NCBI GenBank assembly: GCA_029194665.1
Contig: JARFXO010000008.1
Coordinates: 62,001-126,000 of the forward strand
Direction of reading: 5' to 3'
Origin: Nitrospira sp.
GTDB lineage: Bacteria; Nitrospirota; Nitrospiria; Nitrospirales; Nitrospiraceae
Length of the DNA stretch: 64,000 bases
The notes beneath the pieces were generated by a model. It saw only the letters and a program-made list of their open reading frames with translations. It was not told the DNA's origin and did not search any database. The translations under genes were made by a program, and so were the position numbers. Position 1 is the first letter of the stretch, and each line of letters begins with the position of its first letter. Shown here in pieces: positions 1 through 9,487 of the stretch.

Positions 1-341
1 CAAAGTGGGCGTATCAGCAACTTTCTGCAAGCCGATCAGGGGTTCAGCCGCTCTCGGATCTCCATGCGGGGCTGGGGAAAGCATATGAGCTCTCATGGGA
101 AGCCGTGCTTCAAGCGGCCGAAAACGACTTTGAAGTGCCGGCGTTCAAGGCCTATCCGGCGCTCTATGACATTAGGCAGCGGCTCATTGCGGCAGGAGCA
201 GAGGTGGCATTGTTATCGGGCAGTGGGGCGACTGTATTCGGTGTATTCCGTGACGAGGCTCAGGCTCGGCACGCACAGCTATCTTTTCTGAACGAGCCAC
301 ATCTCAAGGTCTTCACGGTGGCGGCTCATTCTGATTCGTAG
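1..341 (+). CDS. ispE: 4-diphosphocytidyl-2-C-methyl-D-erythritol kinase, C-terminal part
   Basis: Only the C-terminal ~113 residues are in the window; the frame is open from the first bases and stops with TAG at 339-341. IspE phosphorylates CDP-methylerythritol in the cytoplasmic MEP isoprenoid pathway. The recognisable part is the GHMP-kinase C-terminal domain, with an NDFE segment, a conserved YP and the motif LLSGSGATVFGVF, which matches the SGSG(S/A)xxFG signature of IspE. In many bacteria ispE lies directly upstream of prs, rplY, pth and ychF. Here a fatty-acid isomerase gene and about 0.4 kb of spacer separate it from prs. Identity is confident; the start lies outside the window. Confidence 0.9.
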   Translation, partial: KWAYQQLSASRSGVQPLSDLHAGLGKAYELSWEAVLQAAENDFEVPAFKAYPALYDIRQRLIAAGAEVALLSGSGATVFGVFRDEAQARHAQLSFLNEPHLKVFTVAAHSDS

Positions 342-474
342 TCGGTCGATTTCTAAAAGCCTTTGTCGAGGCAATGGCTCCACGCCTCGTGCGACCCCGA
401 CGCCATTCGGGAATTTCAGACCGCTTTGCTTCGCTGCCGGTGTGGTATAGCCCCAAACTGGAGAGGCCGAGCCA

Positions 475-2895
475 GTGTGCAATGTATCCAAGTCCAACCC
501 GCAAGCGAAAGTCAGTATGCCGTCGATTCGTCTGCTATCACAAATCGGCGGCGGGTATCGGTGGATCGTTCTCTTGTTGCCATTGGCCGGCTGCGTACAG
601 CCCACGGGATCGGGCCCGGTCGCAACGGGTGAAACGAGGATTCCGCCAAGTACGGCCGGTACTGCCACCGTCGATTATTGGCGCGAAATCCAACCGATCA
701 TCGAGCGCCGCTGTGCCGTGTGTCACGGCTGTTACGATTCACCTTGTCAGTTGAATCTCACCGCCTTTGAAGGCCTGGCTCGCGGCGCCAACAAAAAGCC
801 GGTCTATGACGGGATGCGTCTGTTGACGGCCGAGCCGACACGGCTGTTCGAGGATGCTCACACGGTAGAGGCCTGGCGCAAAAAGGATTTTTTCCCCGTC
901 GTTCAGGAACAGTCGAGTGCGACTGAAAGCGAGCGCCGCGCCGGTGTGCTTGCCCGCACATTGACCTTGAAGCAGGCCAACCCGCTCCCGGCTGATCCGT
1001 TGCTGTCCGATTCCTTCGATCTCTCCTTGAATCGTGATCAGAGTTGTCCGACCGACTCAGAGTTCGATCGGTTTGCGGAGAAGCATCCGTTGTGGGGCAT
1101 GCCCTATGGTTTACCGGGCTTGACCGATCAGGAATACCAGACGGTCTTGCGCTGGATCGAACTGGGCACGCCCTATCCCGAGCAGGACCGGACGTCTGCG
1201 CCGGCACTGCGGCAGGTGAAGGAATGGGAGGAGTTTTTAAACGGGGAATCTTTGAAACACCAATTGATGGCCAGGTACCTCTATGAGCATCTGCATCTGA
1301 CGCATCTCTATTTCGACGAGTTGCTCAATCGTGAATGGTTCCGGCTCGTACGGTCCCGCACGGCACCTGGCCAGCCCATTGACGTGATCGCCACGCGGCG
1401 TCCCTTCGACGATCCGGGCGTCCCGCGTGTCTATTACCGGCTTCAATCGGTGAAAGAAAGTCTCACGGCCAAAACGCATGTGCCGTATGCCTTGTCCTCT
1501 GCTCGCAAACAACGGTATACGGACCTGTTTCTGAGTAACACCTTCAATGTCGGCGCCTTGCCTAGCTATGACTCGAACGTGGCCGCTAACCCGTTCGTGG
1601 CATTTCGTGACCTTCCAGTCCGGTCGCGATACCGGTTTCTGCTTGATGACGCCCGCGCCTTTGTCATGCAGTTCATCAAGGGGCCGGTCTGTCGAGGGCA
1701 GGTGGCGTTGGATGTGATCGACGATCGATTCTGGATCTTCTTCATCGATCCCGACAGCGCCGTGCTCGACAAGAAGGAGCAGTTCCTCGCGGAGATGAGC
1801 CAGCATCTCTATTTGCCGACGCCCGAAGGGACGACCAGGTTGGGACTGATCTCCTGGATCAAGTATTCCCATATGCAGAATGAGTTTCTCAAAGCCAAGC
1901 AGGCCTATATCGAACGCCTCCATCTCCAGAACGAGGCGCCCGACCTCGCCTTTATTTGGGATGGCCGGGGGCAGAACCGCAATGCCGCGTTGACCGTGTT
2001 TCGCCATCAGGACAGCGGTTCGGTCGTGCAAGGTTTAGTCGGCGAAGAGCCCAAAACCGCCTGGCTCTTATCCTATGACTTGTTCGAACGGATCTATTAC
2101 TTACTGGTGGCGGGTTTCGATGTCTACGGCTTCGTTGGGCATCAACTCGATACCCGATTGTATATGGACTTCCTCCGCATGGAAGGGGAGTTCAATTTTT
2201 TGATGTTGCTCCCGATCAAGGAACGGGAACGGTGGCGAGACTTCTGGTATCGCGATGCGCATGAATCGGTCAAGGACTATGTATATGGCCGGCGTATCTT
2301 GGTACAGCAAGACAGCGGCATCGTCTACCACAGCGACCAGCCCAAGAGCGAATTGTTCGGGCTGTTGCGGAAACGGATCGGCACGACATTGGAGTCAAAA
2401 TATGACCTCATCGGGGAGCAGGACCTGACTCTGCGCAAACAGTTACAGAGGTTGATGCAGGTAAAGGGAAGGGCAGCGCAGTGGATGCCAGAAATGGCCT
2501 TGCTGACCGTCGTGAACGATAAGGGATTGGTAGGCAATCAGGAGGATCAGATCTTCACATTGCTCCACGATAACGGATTCAGCAATGTCGCTTCGCTGTT
2601 CGATCAAGCATCGCGCCGGCTTCCGGACGAGGATCGACTGACAGTGGGACGTGGTGTTATCGGTGCCTATCCCAACGCCCTCTATCGGCTCCGCCGGTCG
2701 GACCTGCCGGAATTCGTTACGGCGGTGACAGACCTCACCAGCGAGGATGATTACCGACGGCTGGCCGAACGGTTTGCCGTCCGTCGAACCAATCCTGCCT
2801 TCTGGACCCACAGCGACACGATCCATGCGGCCTATCGCCGGATCAGCCCGCTCGATGCTGGCCTATTCGACTATAACCGGCTCGAAAACCGATAG
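475..2895 (+). CDS. cti: fatty acid cis/trans isomerase (periplasmic, haem-binding)
   Basis: 806 residues, near the usual size of Cti. The enzyme converts cis-unsaturated membrane fatty acids to trans in place, stiffening the membrane under solvent or heat stress. A cytochrome c-type CxxCH motif (CAVCH, residues 80-84) lies in a segment typical of the family (VDYWREIQPIIERRC). The N-terminus has a hydrophobic stretch ending in LAGC (Cys40), a lipobox, so the protein is probably a periplasmic lipoprotein. I take the GTG at 475 because GGAGAGG (460-466) sits 8 nt upstream; the ATG at 517 would shorten the leader but has a poorer ribosome site. It stands alone between ispE and prs, an unusual place. 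Function is assigned from the family. Confidence 0.88.
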   Translation: MCNVSKSNPQAKVSMPSIRLLSQIGGGYRWIVLLLPLAGCVQPTGSGPVATGETRIPPSTAGTATVDYWREIQPIIERRCAVCHGCYDSPCQLNLTAFEGLARGANKKPVYDGMRLLTAEPTRLFEDAHTVEAWRKKDFFPVVQEQSSATESERRAGVLARTLTLKQANPLPADPLLSDSFDLSLNRDQSCPTDSEFDRFAEKHPLWGMPYGLPGLTDQEYQTVLRWIELGTPYPEQDRTSAPALRQVKEWEEFLNGESLKHQLMARYLYEHLHLTHLYFDELLNREWFRLVRSRTAPGQPIDVIATRRPFDDPGVPRVYYRLQSVKESLTAKTHVPYALSSARKQRYTDLFLSNTFNVGALPSYDSNVAANPFVAFRDLPVRSRYRFLLDDARAFVMQFIKGPVCRGQVALDVIDDRFWIFFIDPDSAVLDKKEQFLAEMSQHLYLPTPEGTTRLGLISWIKYSHMQNEFLKAKQAYIERLHLQNEAPDLAFIWDGRGQNRNAALTVFRHQDSGSVVQGLVGEEPKTAWLLSYDLFERIYYLLVAGFDVYGFVGHQLDTRLYMDFLRMEGEFNFLMLLPIKERERWRDFWYRDAHESVKDYVYGRRILVQQDSGIVYHSDQPKSELFGLLRKRIGTTLESKYDLIGEQDLTLRKQLQRLMQVKGRAAQWMPEMALLTVVNDKGLVGNQEDQIFTLLHDNGFSNVASLFDQASRRLPDEDRLTVGRGVIGAYPNALYRLRRSDLPEFVTAVTDLTSEDDYRRLAERFAVRRTNPAFWTHSDTIHAAYRRISPLDAGLFDYNRLENR

Positions 2896-3334
2896 GGACG
2901 GCTCTGCCGGGCTTCATGTGCTGTCCAGGACTGTCCAAGGCTCAAGGCTCACTTCACAGAATCAAGCAGAAGCTTCTCGCTGAATGAGCTACAATGGCTT
3001 GGTGGCTCTGTGGAGCGGCGCTCATGGGCTTTTGGTGTGTTTCATGACAAGGCGACAGCTCGACGAACCGAGATTGGTTTTCGGACCGAACACCACGTCA
3101 AAATCTATGCCGTTTCGACCCTCTCTGCACTGCAACGATAACGTACATACACTCCCTGTCATTTGTTGACAGAGACCAACGATTTCCGATACAGTTTCAC
3201 CCCTTGACTCTCTTGCTAGTAGTGTGTGCAGCGACGGAAATGGTTGGTCTAACAGAAAGCCGATGCTGCGCATCGCATAAAACCCGCTAGAGAATCCAAC
3301 ACGTTATAGAGAGACTGCGGATTAGGAACGTCTG
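2896..3334. other. intergenic region upstream of prs
   Basis: About 440 bp with no convincing gene. A 61-codon frame starting at 2984 has no recognisable motif and no ribosome site. No tRNA was found, although tRNA-Gln often sits between ispE and prs in other bacteria. The only signal seen is the promoter-like pair annotated at 3166-3195. Confidence 0.5.
3166..3195 (+). promoter_or_regulatory. probable sigma70-type promoter for prs-rplY-pth-ychF
   Basis: A perfect TTGACA (3166-3171) is followed after 18 nt by TACAGT (3190-3195), which matches the -10 consensus at 4 of 6 positions. It lies about 140 bp upstream of prs, leaving a long 5' leader. Confidence 0.5.
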
Positions 3335-4276
3335 ATGAACAGAGAACTTAAGATTTTCTCTGGCAACGCCAACCTTGTGCTTGCCCAGGAGATCTCAGCG
3401 TATTTGGGACAAAAACTAGGCGAGGCGACCGTCTCCTCCTTCAGCGATGGGGAAATTCGGGTCAAGATCGATGAAAATGTTCGCGGCGCCGATGTGTTCG
3501 TCGTGCAGTCCTGTTGTCAACCGGTCAACGATTCCTTGATGGAGTTGTTGATCATCATCGATGCGTTGAAGCGTTCGTCCGCCAATCGCATTACCTCCGT
3601 CATTCCCTATTTTGGGTATGCTCGCCAGGACCGTAAAGATCAGCCGCGCGTCCCCATCACTGCCAAATTGGTCGCCGATCTCATCACCACTGCCGGAGCT
3701 GACCGTGTGCTTTCGATGGATCTTCACGCCGGGCAGATTCAGGGATTTTTCAATGTGCCGGTTGATCACCTGTATGCGCTCCCGGTTCTGCTCGACTATA
3801 TCGTGAAGAAACAAATCAGTGATTTGGTCGTCGTTTCTCCCGATGCCGGCGGCGTGGAACGAGCCAGGGCGTTTGCCAAGCGTCTTCAGGCCAACCTGGC
3901 TATCATCGACAAGCGCCGCGAGGGTCCGAACCAAGCCCAAATTATGAACATCATCGGGGACGTCCAAGGAAAGAGCGTTTTGCTCCTGGACGACATGATC
4001 GATACAGCAGGGACGATTGTTCAGGGTGCGCAGGCCTGTACCGATCAAGGTGCCAGAGAGGTGATAGCTGCCTGCACCCATTCGGTATTGTCGGGGCCGG
4101 CACTGGAACGGTTACAGGCTTCGTGTCTCTCGCAAGTGGTGGTGACCAACACGATTCCGCTGCGAGGGAAAGAGTTGGCCTGTCCGAAGTTGCATCAATT
4201 GTCGGTGGCGCCTTTGTTGGGCGAAGCCATCAGACGGATCCATGAAGATGAATCGGTGAGTTCACTATTCGCCTAA
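3335..4276 (+). CDS. prs: ribose-phosphate pyrophosphokinase
   Basis: 313 residues, the normal length. Makes PRPP from ribose 5-phosphate and ATP for nucleotide, histidine, tryptophan and NAD synthesis. Visible marks are the N-terminal start [15 protein letters not shown], the SDGEI segment, the flexible-loop region FGYARQDRK, the ATP/metal-binding [11 protein letters not shown], and the PRPP-binding loop [13 protein letters not shown] near residues 215-227. An AGGAACG ribosome site precedes the ATG. First gene of a run with rplY, pth and ychF, all on the same strand with short gaps. Confidence 0.97.
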   Translation: MNRELKIFSGNANLVLAQEISAYLGQKLGEATVSSFSDGEIRVKIDENVRGADVFVVQSCCQPVNDSLMELLIIIDALKRSSANRITSVIPYFGYARQDRKDQPRVPITAKLVADLITTAGADRVLSMDLHAGQIQGFFNVPVDHLYALPVLLDYIVKKQISDLVVVSPDAGGVERARAFAKRLQANLAIIDKRREGPNQAQIMNIIGDVQGKSVLLLDDMIDTAGTIVQGAQACTDQGAREVIAACTHSVLSGPALERLQASCLSQVVVTNTIPLRGKELACPKLHQLSVAPLLGEAIRRIHEDESVSSLFA

Positions 4277-4318
4277 GCCGTTATCGACTGGGCGCAGCGT
4301 GGAGGACGGAGGAAGACC

Positions 4319-5104
4319 ATGAAATTCGATTTGACGGCGGCAGTCAGAGAACAAGCGGGGAAAGGAGCTGCGCGGTCTATGCGGCGGGCTGGGAAAATCC
4401 CGGCTGTGCTCTACGGTCAAGGAGAATGTCTCTTGCTGACCGTCAATCCTGAGGCACTAATTAAGATTCTCAAATCGCAGGCGGGCAGCACCGCGCTGAT
4501 TTCGCTCACGGTGAATGGAGCTGAGTCCAAGCAGAATCGCACGGCCCTCTTACGGGATTATCAAGTCGACCCGGTGACGGGGGTTGTCCTGCACGCGGAT
4601 CTTTTTGAGATTTCCATGAGCAAGCCGATTCGGGTGAAGGTTCCGATCAAAGTCATCGGCGGTGTCCCGGCCGGCGTCAAAGAGGGCGGTGTACTGCACC
4701 ACAACATGCGCGACGTGCATGTCGAATGTCTTCCAGCCGCTCTGCCTGATCATATAGAGGTTGATGCGTCGACATTGACTATCGGCAGCGGTATTCATGT
4801 GAAAGAAATCGGAGCTCGCGAAGGTGTCCGTTTCTTGGACGATCCCGATCAGATGGTGGTCAGCGTTGCGGCACCGATGTCGGATGCCAAACTCGAAGCG
4901 TTGCTCACCAGCGGTGCAGGAGCAGCAGGGGAGCCGGAAGTCATGGCAAAAGGCAAGGAGGTGGCTGGGGCTGAAGGTGCTGCTGGTGCCGAGCCGGCCA
5001 AGGCCGGTGCTGCAGTGCCTGCGGCGGAAGCGAAGGCCGGCGAGAAGAAAGAAGCTGCAGCCGCTCCCAAGGCTGAAAAGAAAGAAGCTGAAAAGAAGAA
5101 GTAA
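4319..5104 (+). CDS. rplY: 50S ribosomal protein L25, long CTC form
   Basis: 261 residues. Binds 5S rRNA in the large subunit; the long form is the general stress protein CTC type. The N-terminal L25 domain shows the conserved RRAGKIPAVLYG segment (about residues 22-33), followed by the beta-barrel domain TL5/CTC (IRVKVPIKVIGGVPAGVKEGG). The last ~55 residues are a low-complexity Ala/Lys/Glu tail with KKEAEKKK at the end, probably disordered. A strong GGAGGAAG ribosome site precedes the ATG. The long tail is common in CTC proteins of many phyla, so it is not a sign of damage. Confidence 0.95.
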   Translation: MKFDLTAAVREQAGKGAARSMRRAGKIPAVLYGQGECLLLTVNPEALIKILKSQAGSTALISLTVNGAESKQNRTALLRDYQVDPVTGVVLHADLFEISMSKPIRVKVPIKVIGGVPAGVKEGGVLHHNMRDVHVECLPAALPDHIEVDASTLTIGSGIHVKEIGAREGVRFLDDPDQMVVSVAAPMSDAKLEALLTSGAGAAGEPEVMAKGKEVAGAEGAAGAEPAKAGAAVPAAEAKAGEKKEAAAAPKAEKKEAEKKK

Positions 5105-5106
5105 CG

Positions 5107-5700
5107 TTGCACCTGCTCGTAGGGCTGGGCAATCCTGGAAAGGCCTATGCTCAGACCCGTCACAATGTCGGCATGTGGGTCATCGAGCGGGCAGCCGCTC
5201 GATGGTCGATCCGACTCTCACCGCGCGGCACAGCACAACGAGGTTCCGGGAGACTCGGACGGGAATGGGTCGAGCTGGCCGGACTACTCGACTGGATGAA
5301 TATTTCCGGCCCTCCGCTGAAAGGTCTCCTGGGAGAACTCGAACTCACCGCCAACGAACTTATCATCGTGCACGATGACCTGGATTTAGAGCCGGGGCGG
5401 CTGCGGATCAAGTTGGCTGGTGGCCATGGCGGACACAACGGGATCAAATCCATTGCGGAAGCGCTTGAGACTCCACAATTCGTGCGATTGAAAATTGGGA
5501 TCGGTCGCCCTGCTCCAGGCCAAGATTCCGCCGACTATGTTTTAGAGCCCGTGATGATGGATGAGATGGCCGTTTTTGAGCCCTGTCTGGAGCGGGCAGT
5601 GGATGCACTGGAATGTGTGATTCATCGTGGATCTGAAGCGGCAATGAACCAATTTAATGTCAGAGCGAAGGCGATGGACGAAGGGGAGGGCGCGAACTAA
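5107..5700 (+). CDS. pth: peptidyl-tRNA hydrolase
   Basis: 197 residues. Frees tRNA from peptidyl-tRNAs that drop off the ribosome. Visible motifs are GLGNPG near the start, the catalytic-His segment QTRHNVG (about residues 17-23), HDDLDL around residue 93 with the catalytic Asp, and GGHGGHNGIKSI. The start is a TTG two bases after the rplY stop codon, which puts the conserved HLLVGLGNPG at the N-terminus; no upstream ATG is possible without entering rplY. The stop overlaps the ychF start by one base, so translation of the two is likely coupled. Confidence 0.95.
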   Translation: MHLLVGLGNPGKAYAQTRHNVGMWVIERAAARWSIRLSPRGTAQRGSGRLGREWVELAGLLDWMNISGPPLKGLLGELELTANELIIVHDDLDLEPGRLRIKLAGGHGGHNGIKSIAEALETPQFVRLKIGIGRPAPGQDSADYVLEPVMMDEMAVFEPCLERAVDALECVIHRGSEAAMNQFNVRAKAMDEGEGAN

Positions 5701-6791
5701 TGGGCCTGTGTTGCGGCATGATCGGTCTGCCCAATGTCGGTAAGACGACGGTCTTCAATGCGCTGACCGGCGGCGGCGCGCTGGCGGCGAACTATCCGTT
5801 CGCAACCGTTGACCCGAACACCGGCATCGCTCTGGTGCCGGATCCCCGCCTCATCAAACTAACGGAAATCTTCACCTCGAAAAAAACCACTTATAGCACA
5901 CTGGAAGTGCGAGACATCGCCGGTCTCGTCGAAGGGGCCAGCAAAGGGGAAGGGCTCGGCAATCAATTTCTTGGCCACATTAGAGAAGTAGATGCTCTCC
6001 TTCACGTGGTCCGCTGTTTTCAGGGTACCGATGTTGTTCACGTTAGCGGCGGGGTCGATCCGCTCCGTGACATCGGCGTGATCGAAACCGAACTCATGTT
6101 GTCCGATCTGGAGACGCTTGATCGTCGGAAACAGAAGACGGAAAAAAAAGTCCGGGCCGGTGACAAGAAAGCTGCGTTTGAAGTGGAGTTTCTTGCCAAG
6201 CTCATCGGATTGCTCGACAAAGGCGAATGGTTGGGAAACCGGGAATACACCCTGGAAGAACGGGTTATCCTCAATGAATGTCAACTACTCGCGGCGAAGC
6301 CGGTTCTGTTTGTTGCAAACGTGTCCGAAGGTAAAAACGCGGACGACACCATGGTGCAGGCGGTGCGCGGGTTTGCTGCGAAGCGCGGGGCCCGGGTCGT
6401 CACCATCTGTGGACAGCTGGAAGCCGAACTGTCGTCATTGCCTGAGAGCGAACGGGCGGACTTCCTGAGCGAAATGGGGCTGACCGAATCGGGGCTTGTC
6501 CGATTGGCGAGCGAGGCCTATACCCTGCTTGACCTGATTACTTTCTTCACCGCCGGCGAGATTGAATCTCGTGCCTGGCCGATTCCGAAGGGCACTAAGG
6601 CACCGCAAGCGGCTGGTAAGATCCACTCCGACATGGAACGGGGCTTTATCCGCGCCGAAGTCTATCACTACGACGATCTGCTGGCTTGCGGATCGGAAGC
6701 GAAGGTGAAGGAGAAGGGATTGTTCCGACTGGAAGGCAAGGACTACGTCATCAAAGAAGCAGACATCGTGTACTTTAGGTTCAACGTTTAG
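5700..6791 (+). CDS. ychF: redox-regulated ribosome-binding ATPase YchF
   Basis: 363 residues, the standard length. Obg-related GTPase-fold protein that prefers ATP and binds the ribosome. The P-loop GLPNVGKTT is at residues 9-17, switch region DIAGLVEGASKGEGLGNQFL follows, and the recognition motif that is usually NKxD is altered (FVANVSE), as expected for YchF. A C-terminal TGS-like domain (AWPIPKGTKAPQAAGKIH, DYVIKEADIVYFRFNV) completes it. The ATG overlaps the pth stop codon. A hairpin follows the stop. Confidence 0.97.
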   Translation: MGLCCGMIGLPNVGKTTVFNALTGGGALAANYPFATVDPNTGIALVPDPRLIKLTEIFTSKKTTYSTLEVRDIAGLVEGASKGEGLGNQFLGHIREVDALLHVVRCFQGTDVVHVSGGVDPLRDIGVIETELMLSDLETLDRRKQKTEKKVRAGDKKAAFEVEFLAKLIGLLDKGEWLGNREYTLEERVILNECQLLAAKPVLFVANVSEGKNADDTMVQAVRGFAAKRGARVVTICGQLEAELSSLPESERADFLSEMGLTESGLVRLASEAYTLLDLITFFTAGEIESRAWPIPKGTKAPQAAGKIHSDMERGFIRAEVYHYDDLLACGSEAKVKEKGLFRLEGKDYVIKEADIVYFRFNV

Positions 6792-6805
6792 CTACTGTCC
6801 AGCCA

Positions 6806-6827
6806 ATACCGGGGAATTCCCCAGTAT
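6806..6827 (+). terminator. hairpin after ychF, terminator-like but without a T tract
   Basis: ATAC-c-GGGG pairs with CCCC-a-GTAT around an AATT loop. It lies 15 bp after the ychF stop, where an operon end is expected, but no run of T follows, so it may only stabilise the 3' end of the message. Confidence 0.4.
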
Positions 6828-6917
6828 CATCGTCATCCGGCTTTCAATACGATAAGTGCAGCTGTATTTCTTCTCTAAAGTAGCATCTATGTGATCTAAT
6901 CTATTATTAGGTTGAAA

Positions 6918-7988
6918 ATGGCAGATGTATTGACCATCGTTCGGTTGTGGACGACTTCTTTCTTCTGCTTCGTAGGCCTCAGCGCTGGACTAAACTGGTG
7001 TTGCACGCCAGCGATGTCTTTTGCCGCCGCGCCCTTCCAAGAAAACCATCCGGTGGTTTCTCCTCCAACGATCGATAGTGTGTGGGCAACTGATACGAAG
7101 AGCGACAAGCTCACCGCCTACAGCCCGATGTCTCCCGGGGGAAGGGACGCGTGCTTTTCGATCGATGACCGAATGGAAGACCGACTTGGGCCACTAGGGT
7201 TTGATCGTGACCGCACCTTGCCCTTCCCGTTGACGATGGTTTGCGTCGGGTTGTTGCCCGCGGTCGATGAAATTGGCTGGGCGGGGTATGAAGCACGAGG
7301 GGACCATGCGAGGTCCGTCGGGAACTGGCCTGAGGCTGAAAAAGCATACGGGAAGGCTGTTGAGCTATTGGATCGAACCAGCGACAAGGAAGTCAACCAA
7401 GACCTGGCGGCTCTCCTCAATAAATTGGGCGCCGCGCGGTTCAAACAAAACGACTTCGTCGGCGCTGAGACGGACTTTCTCCGGGCACTGACAATCTACA
7501 CGCTCACGCACGGATCCGAGGATCTTCATGTGGCCGATACGCTGGATCTGGTCGCAAGCGCATTATACGAACAGCAGCAAAGCCATGCATTAGCCGGTCC
7601 ATTGTTCTACCGCGCATGGGTGATTCGAGAGCGAACGTTGAGGCCTGACCATCCTGCCATCGCGGACAGTCTCCATCACTTGGCGGTCAGTTTATATTCC
7701 GACAATGTATCACTCGCGATGCCCTTGTTTCTCCGTTCGAAGGCGATCCGAGAAAAGGTCTTCGGCCACGACCATCCGTTGGTGGCGAATTCGCTCGACG
7801 CGATGGCCCGGCTGTATGAAACGCATGACCGCAGAGATCTTGCGATCCCGCTTTATCAAGAAGAGTTGAAGATCCAGGAAAGGATATTCGGACCAAACGC
7901 CTCCGAGACGCTGCCGGTCCGTTCCAGTTTGGAGATGGCTCATGGAGGGAAGGACTCTTTCCACAAAGCTACGAATGGCCGAGAGTGA
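6918..7988 (+). CDS. tetratricopeptide repeat protein, kinesin-light-chain type
   Basis: 356 residues. The N-terminal ~35 residues contain a hydrophobic stretch (LWTTSFFCFVGLSAGLNW), probably a signal peptide or anchor. From about residue 115 there are TPR-type helical repeats: GDHARSVGNWPEAEKAYGKA, then LNKLGAARFKQNDFVGAETD, and three ~42-residue kinesin-light-chain-like units carrying R..(V/I)FGHDHPLVA(N/D)SL-type motifs. Such repeats bind proteins; no enzyme domain is seen. I chose the ATG at 6918 because AGG (6909-6911) is 6 nt upstream; a TTG at 6912 is possible. Function unknown; an envelope scaffold role is only a guess. Confidence 0.7.
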   Translation: MADVLTIVRLWTTSFFCFVGLSAGLNWCCTPAMSFAAAPFQENHPVVSPPTIDSVWATDTKSDKLTAYSPMSPGGRDACFSIDDRMEDRLGPLGFDRDRTLPFPLTMVCVGLLPAVDEIGWAGYEARGDHARSVGNWPEAEKAYGKAVELLDRTSDKEVNQDLAALLNKLGAARFKQNDFVGAETDFLRALTIYTLTHGSEDLHVADTLDLVASALYEQQQSHALAGPLFYRAWVIRERTLRPDHPAIADSLHHLAVSLYSDNVSLAMPLFLRSKAIREKVFGHDHPLVANSLDAMARLYETHDRRDLAIPLYQEELKIQERIFGPNASETLPVRSSLEMAHGGKDSFHKATNGRE

Positions 7989-8548
7989 GAGCTCGGAAGA
8001 AGGCTCGTACTCGCTTGACACACCGGGCCGTCGGTTGGAACAACAGCCGTTCCATCGTCTGTCTGAGCAACTTGAACTTTCTGAGTGGACGAGACCGCCT
8101 GTATAGCCACAGTATCAGTCCTGCGTCGATGATCCGCCCAGTGAAAACATTGTGTGGATGACGCTCGATAACGTCTCGTAGGCTGCCGTCGCCGTTGCAC
8201 CATTACCGAGCCGAACGCTAAAATAGTGGGCACCGCGCTACCTGCAGGGTTATGCCCGAGCCTGAACCCCGAAGAATAGGTCTGGAGTCATGAGAAACCC
8301 ACCGGCCTCGCACGCTGATCGCTGCAGAAGGGCAAGCGCCTAGTCGACCGCATCATCCCACAACTTACAGACCCAGGCTGTTTCGTACCTCCTTCACTCT
8401 GGGTCAGTCACGTTGGGCCGCTAGCGTGGCTTCGCCCATGAAAGGGGCGCGGCGGGCAAGTACTGACTTGACCGACGCCTTCAAGATGAGCGATTCTCTT
8501 GCCTCACTTTCTCGTCGTCACTCCTAAGCTGTTACTTAGGTGGAACCA
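7989..8548. other. intergenic region, no gene recognised
   Basis: About 560 bp between the TPR gene and a hydroxylase gene. Short frames on both strands have no motif, ribosome site or start context that persuades me. Possibly decayed coding sequence. Confidence 0.4.
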
Positions 8549-9292
8549 ATGTTCGACTCGCTTGCGAATACGTTTGCGCTGGAAGGAATCGCCATCTATT
8601 GGGGAATTGGCCTGCTCTTTTTCGCGGCAGAATATTGGTGGCCCACACGTCCGATCCCGTATCTTCAGGTGCTCCTGTCGGATGTGGCAGCCCTCACCAC
8701 CTATCAGATCTTCTTCGTTTTTGCCGCACAGGTGACGAACCAAATCCCGTTTCCTCACTACTCCTACTGGCGGTGGCAGGCGCTTCCATTCGGTTTCAAG
8801 CTGGTAGTGTTCTTGTTCGTCCTCGACGGGATCGCTTACTGGATGCATCGACTGTGGCATACGTCGTGGGGTTGGCCCATCCATCGATGGCACCATTCAC
8901 CCACCGAATTATACTGGCTGGCCGGTATCCGAGCGAGCTTTCCCCAAATCGTCCTCGCCAATATTCCTTATCTGCTGGTGTTCCCACTCATCAAACCGGT
9001 GCCCGCAGCATTTTTCCCGATCTATGGCTATATGTTGGTCCTCACCAACAACTGGATGCACATGAACGTCACCTGGGAATCGCGAAAACTGGAGTGGCTC
9101 TTCGTCACGCCTCGTTACCATCGCGTGCACCATTTGAGAGAGATGGGGAGGACGGGGGCGAATTTCGGGGTCCTGTTTACCGTGTGGGATCGACTGTTCG
9201 GAACCTATGTTGATCCCGAGCAGGTGGATTTGACAGGGCCTTACGGGATTTCAGAGACAGTCCACCCCGTCCGCATGGCAGTCGGGGTCTAG
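8549..9292 (+). CDS. sterol desaturase/fatty acid hydroxylase family membrane protein (copy 1)
   Basis: 247 residues. Integral membrane di-iron oxygenase family (FA hydroxylase superfamily). Eight-histidine pattern visible: HRLWH (about residues 95-99), HRWHH (107-111) and HRVHH near residue 191; NWMHMN lies between. Several hydrophobic segments (YWGIGLLFFAAEYWW, LVVFLFVLDGIAYW, IPYLLVFPLI) fit a multi-pass protein. The ATG at 8549 has AGGTGG just upstream; a GTG at 8540 is less likely. A related gene lies at 38829-39605, sharing much of the C-terminal half. Substrate unknown: lipid, hopanoid or carotenoid modification is possible. Confidence 0.82.
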   Translation: MFDSLANTFALEGIAIYWGIGLLFFAAEYWWPTRPIPYLQVLLSDVAALTTYQIFFVFAAQVTNQIPFPHYSYWRWQALPFGFKLVVFLFVLDGIAYWMHRLWHTSWGWPIHRWHHSPTELYWLAGIRASFPQIVLANIPYLLVFPLIKPVPAAFFPIYGYMLVLTNNWMHMNVTWESRKLEWLFVTPRYHRVHHLREMGRTGANFGVLFTVWDRLFGTYVDPEQVDLTGPYGISETVHPVRMAVGV

Positions 9293-9487
9293 GCCGCGAC
9301 TCGCCACGGTGTGTAGTAATCGGCCAACACAAACATTCCCGGCCCCTTTGGTTCTTCTCAACCAGGAATGCGCCGTCCGAGGAATGTCCGCTCGCGTTCG
9401 TGTGGCTATCGGCAACGGCTGTTCGTGCCGGCGCGGTCGAGGAGGTACGGCTTGCCCACTTTTAACACCTCAGGTAGAGTAAAGAGC

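Noticed and set aside
342-474. tRNA-Gln expected between ispE and prs
   Set aside because: No cloverleaf could be drawn on either strand here or at 2896-3334.
2984-3169. 61-codon frame upstream of prs
   Set aside because: No ribosome site, no motif, and it runs into the putative promoter.
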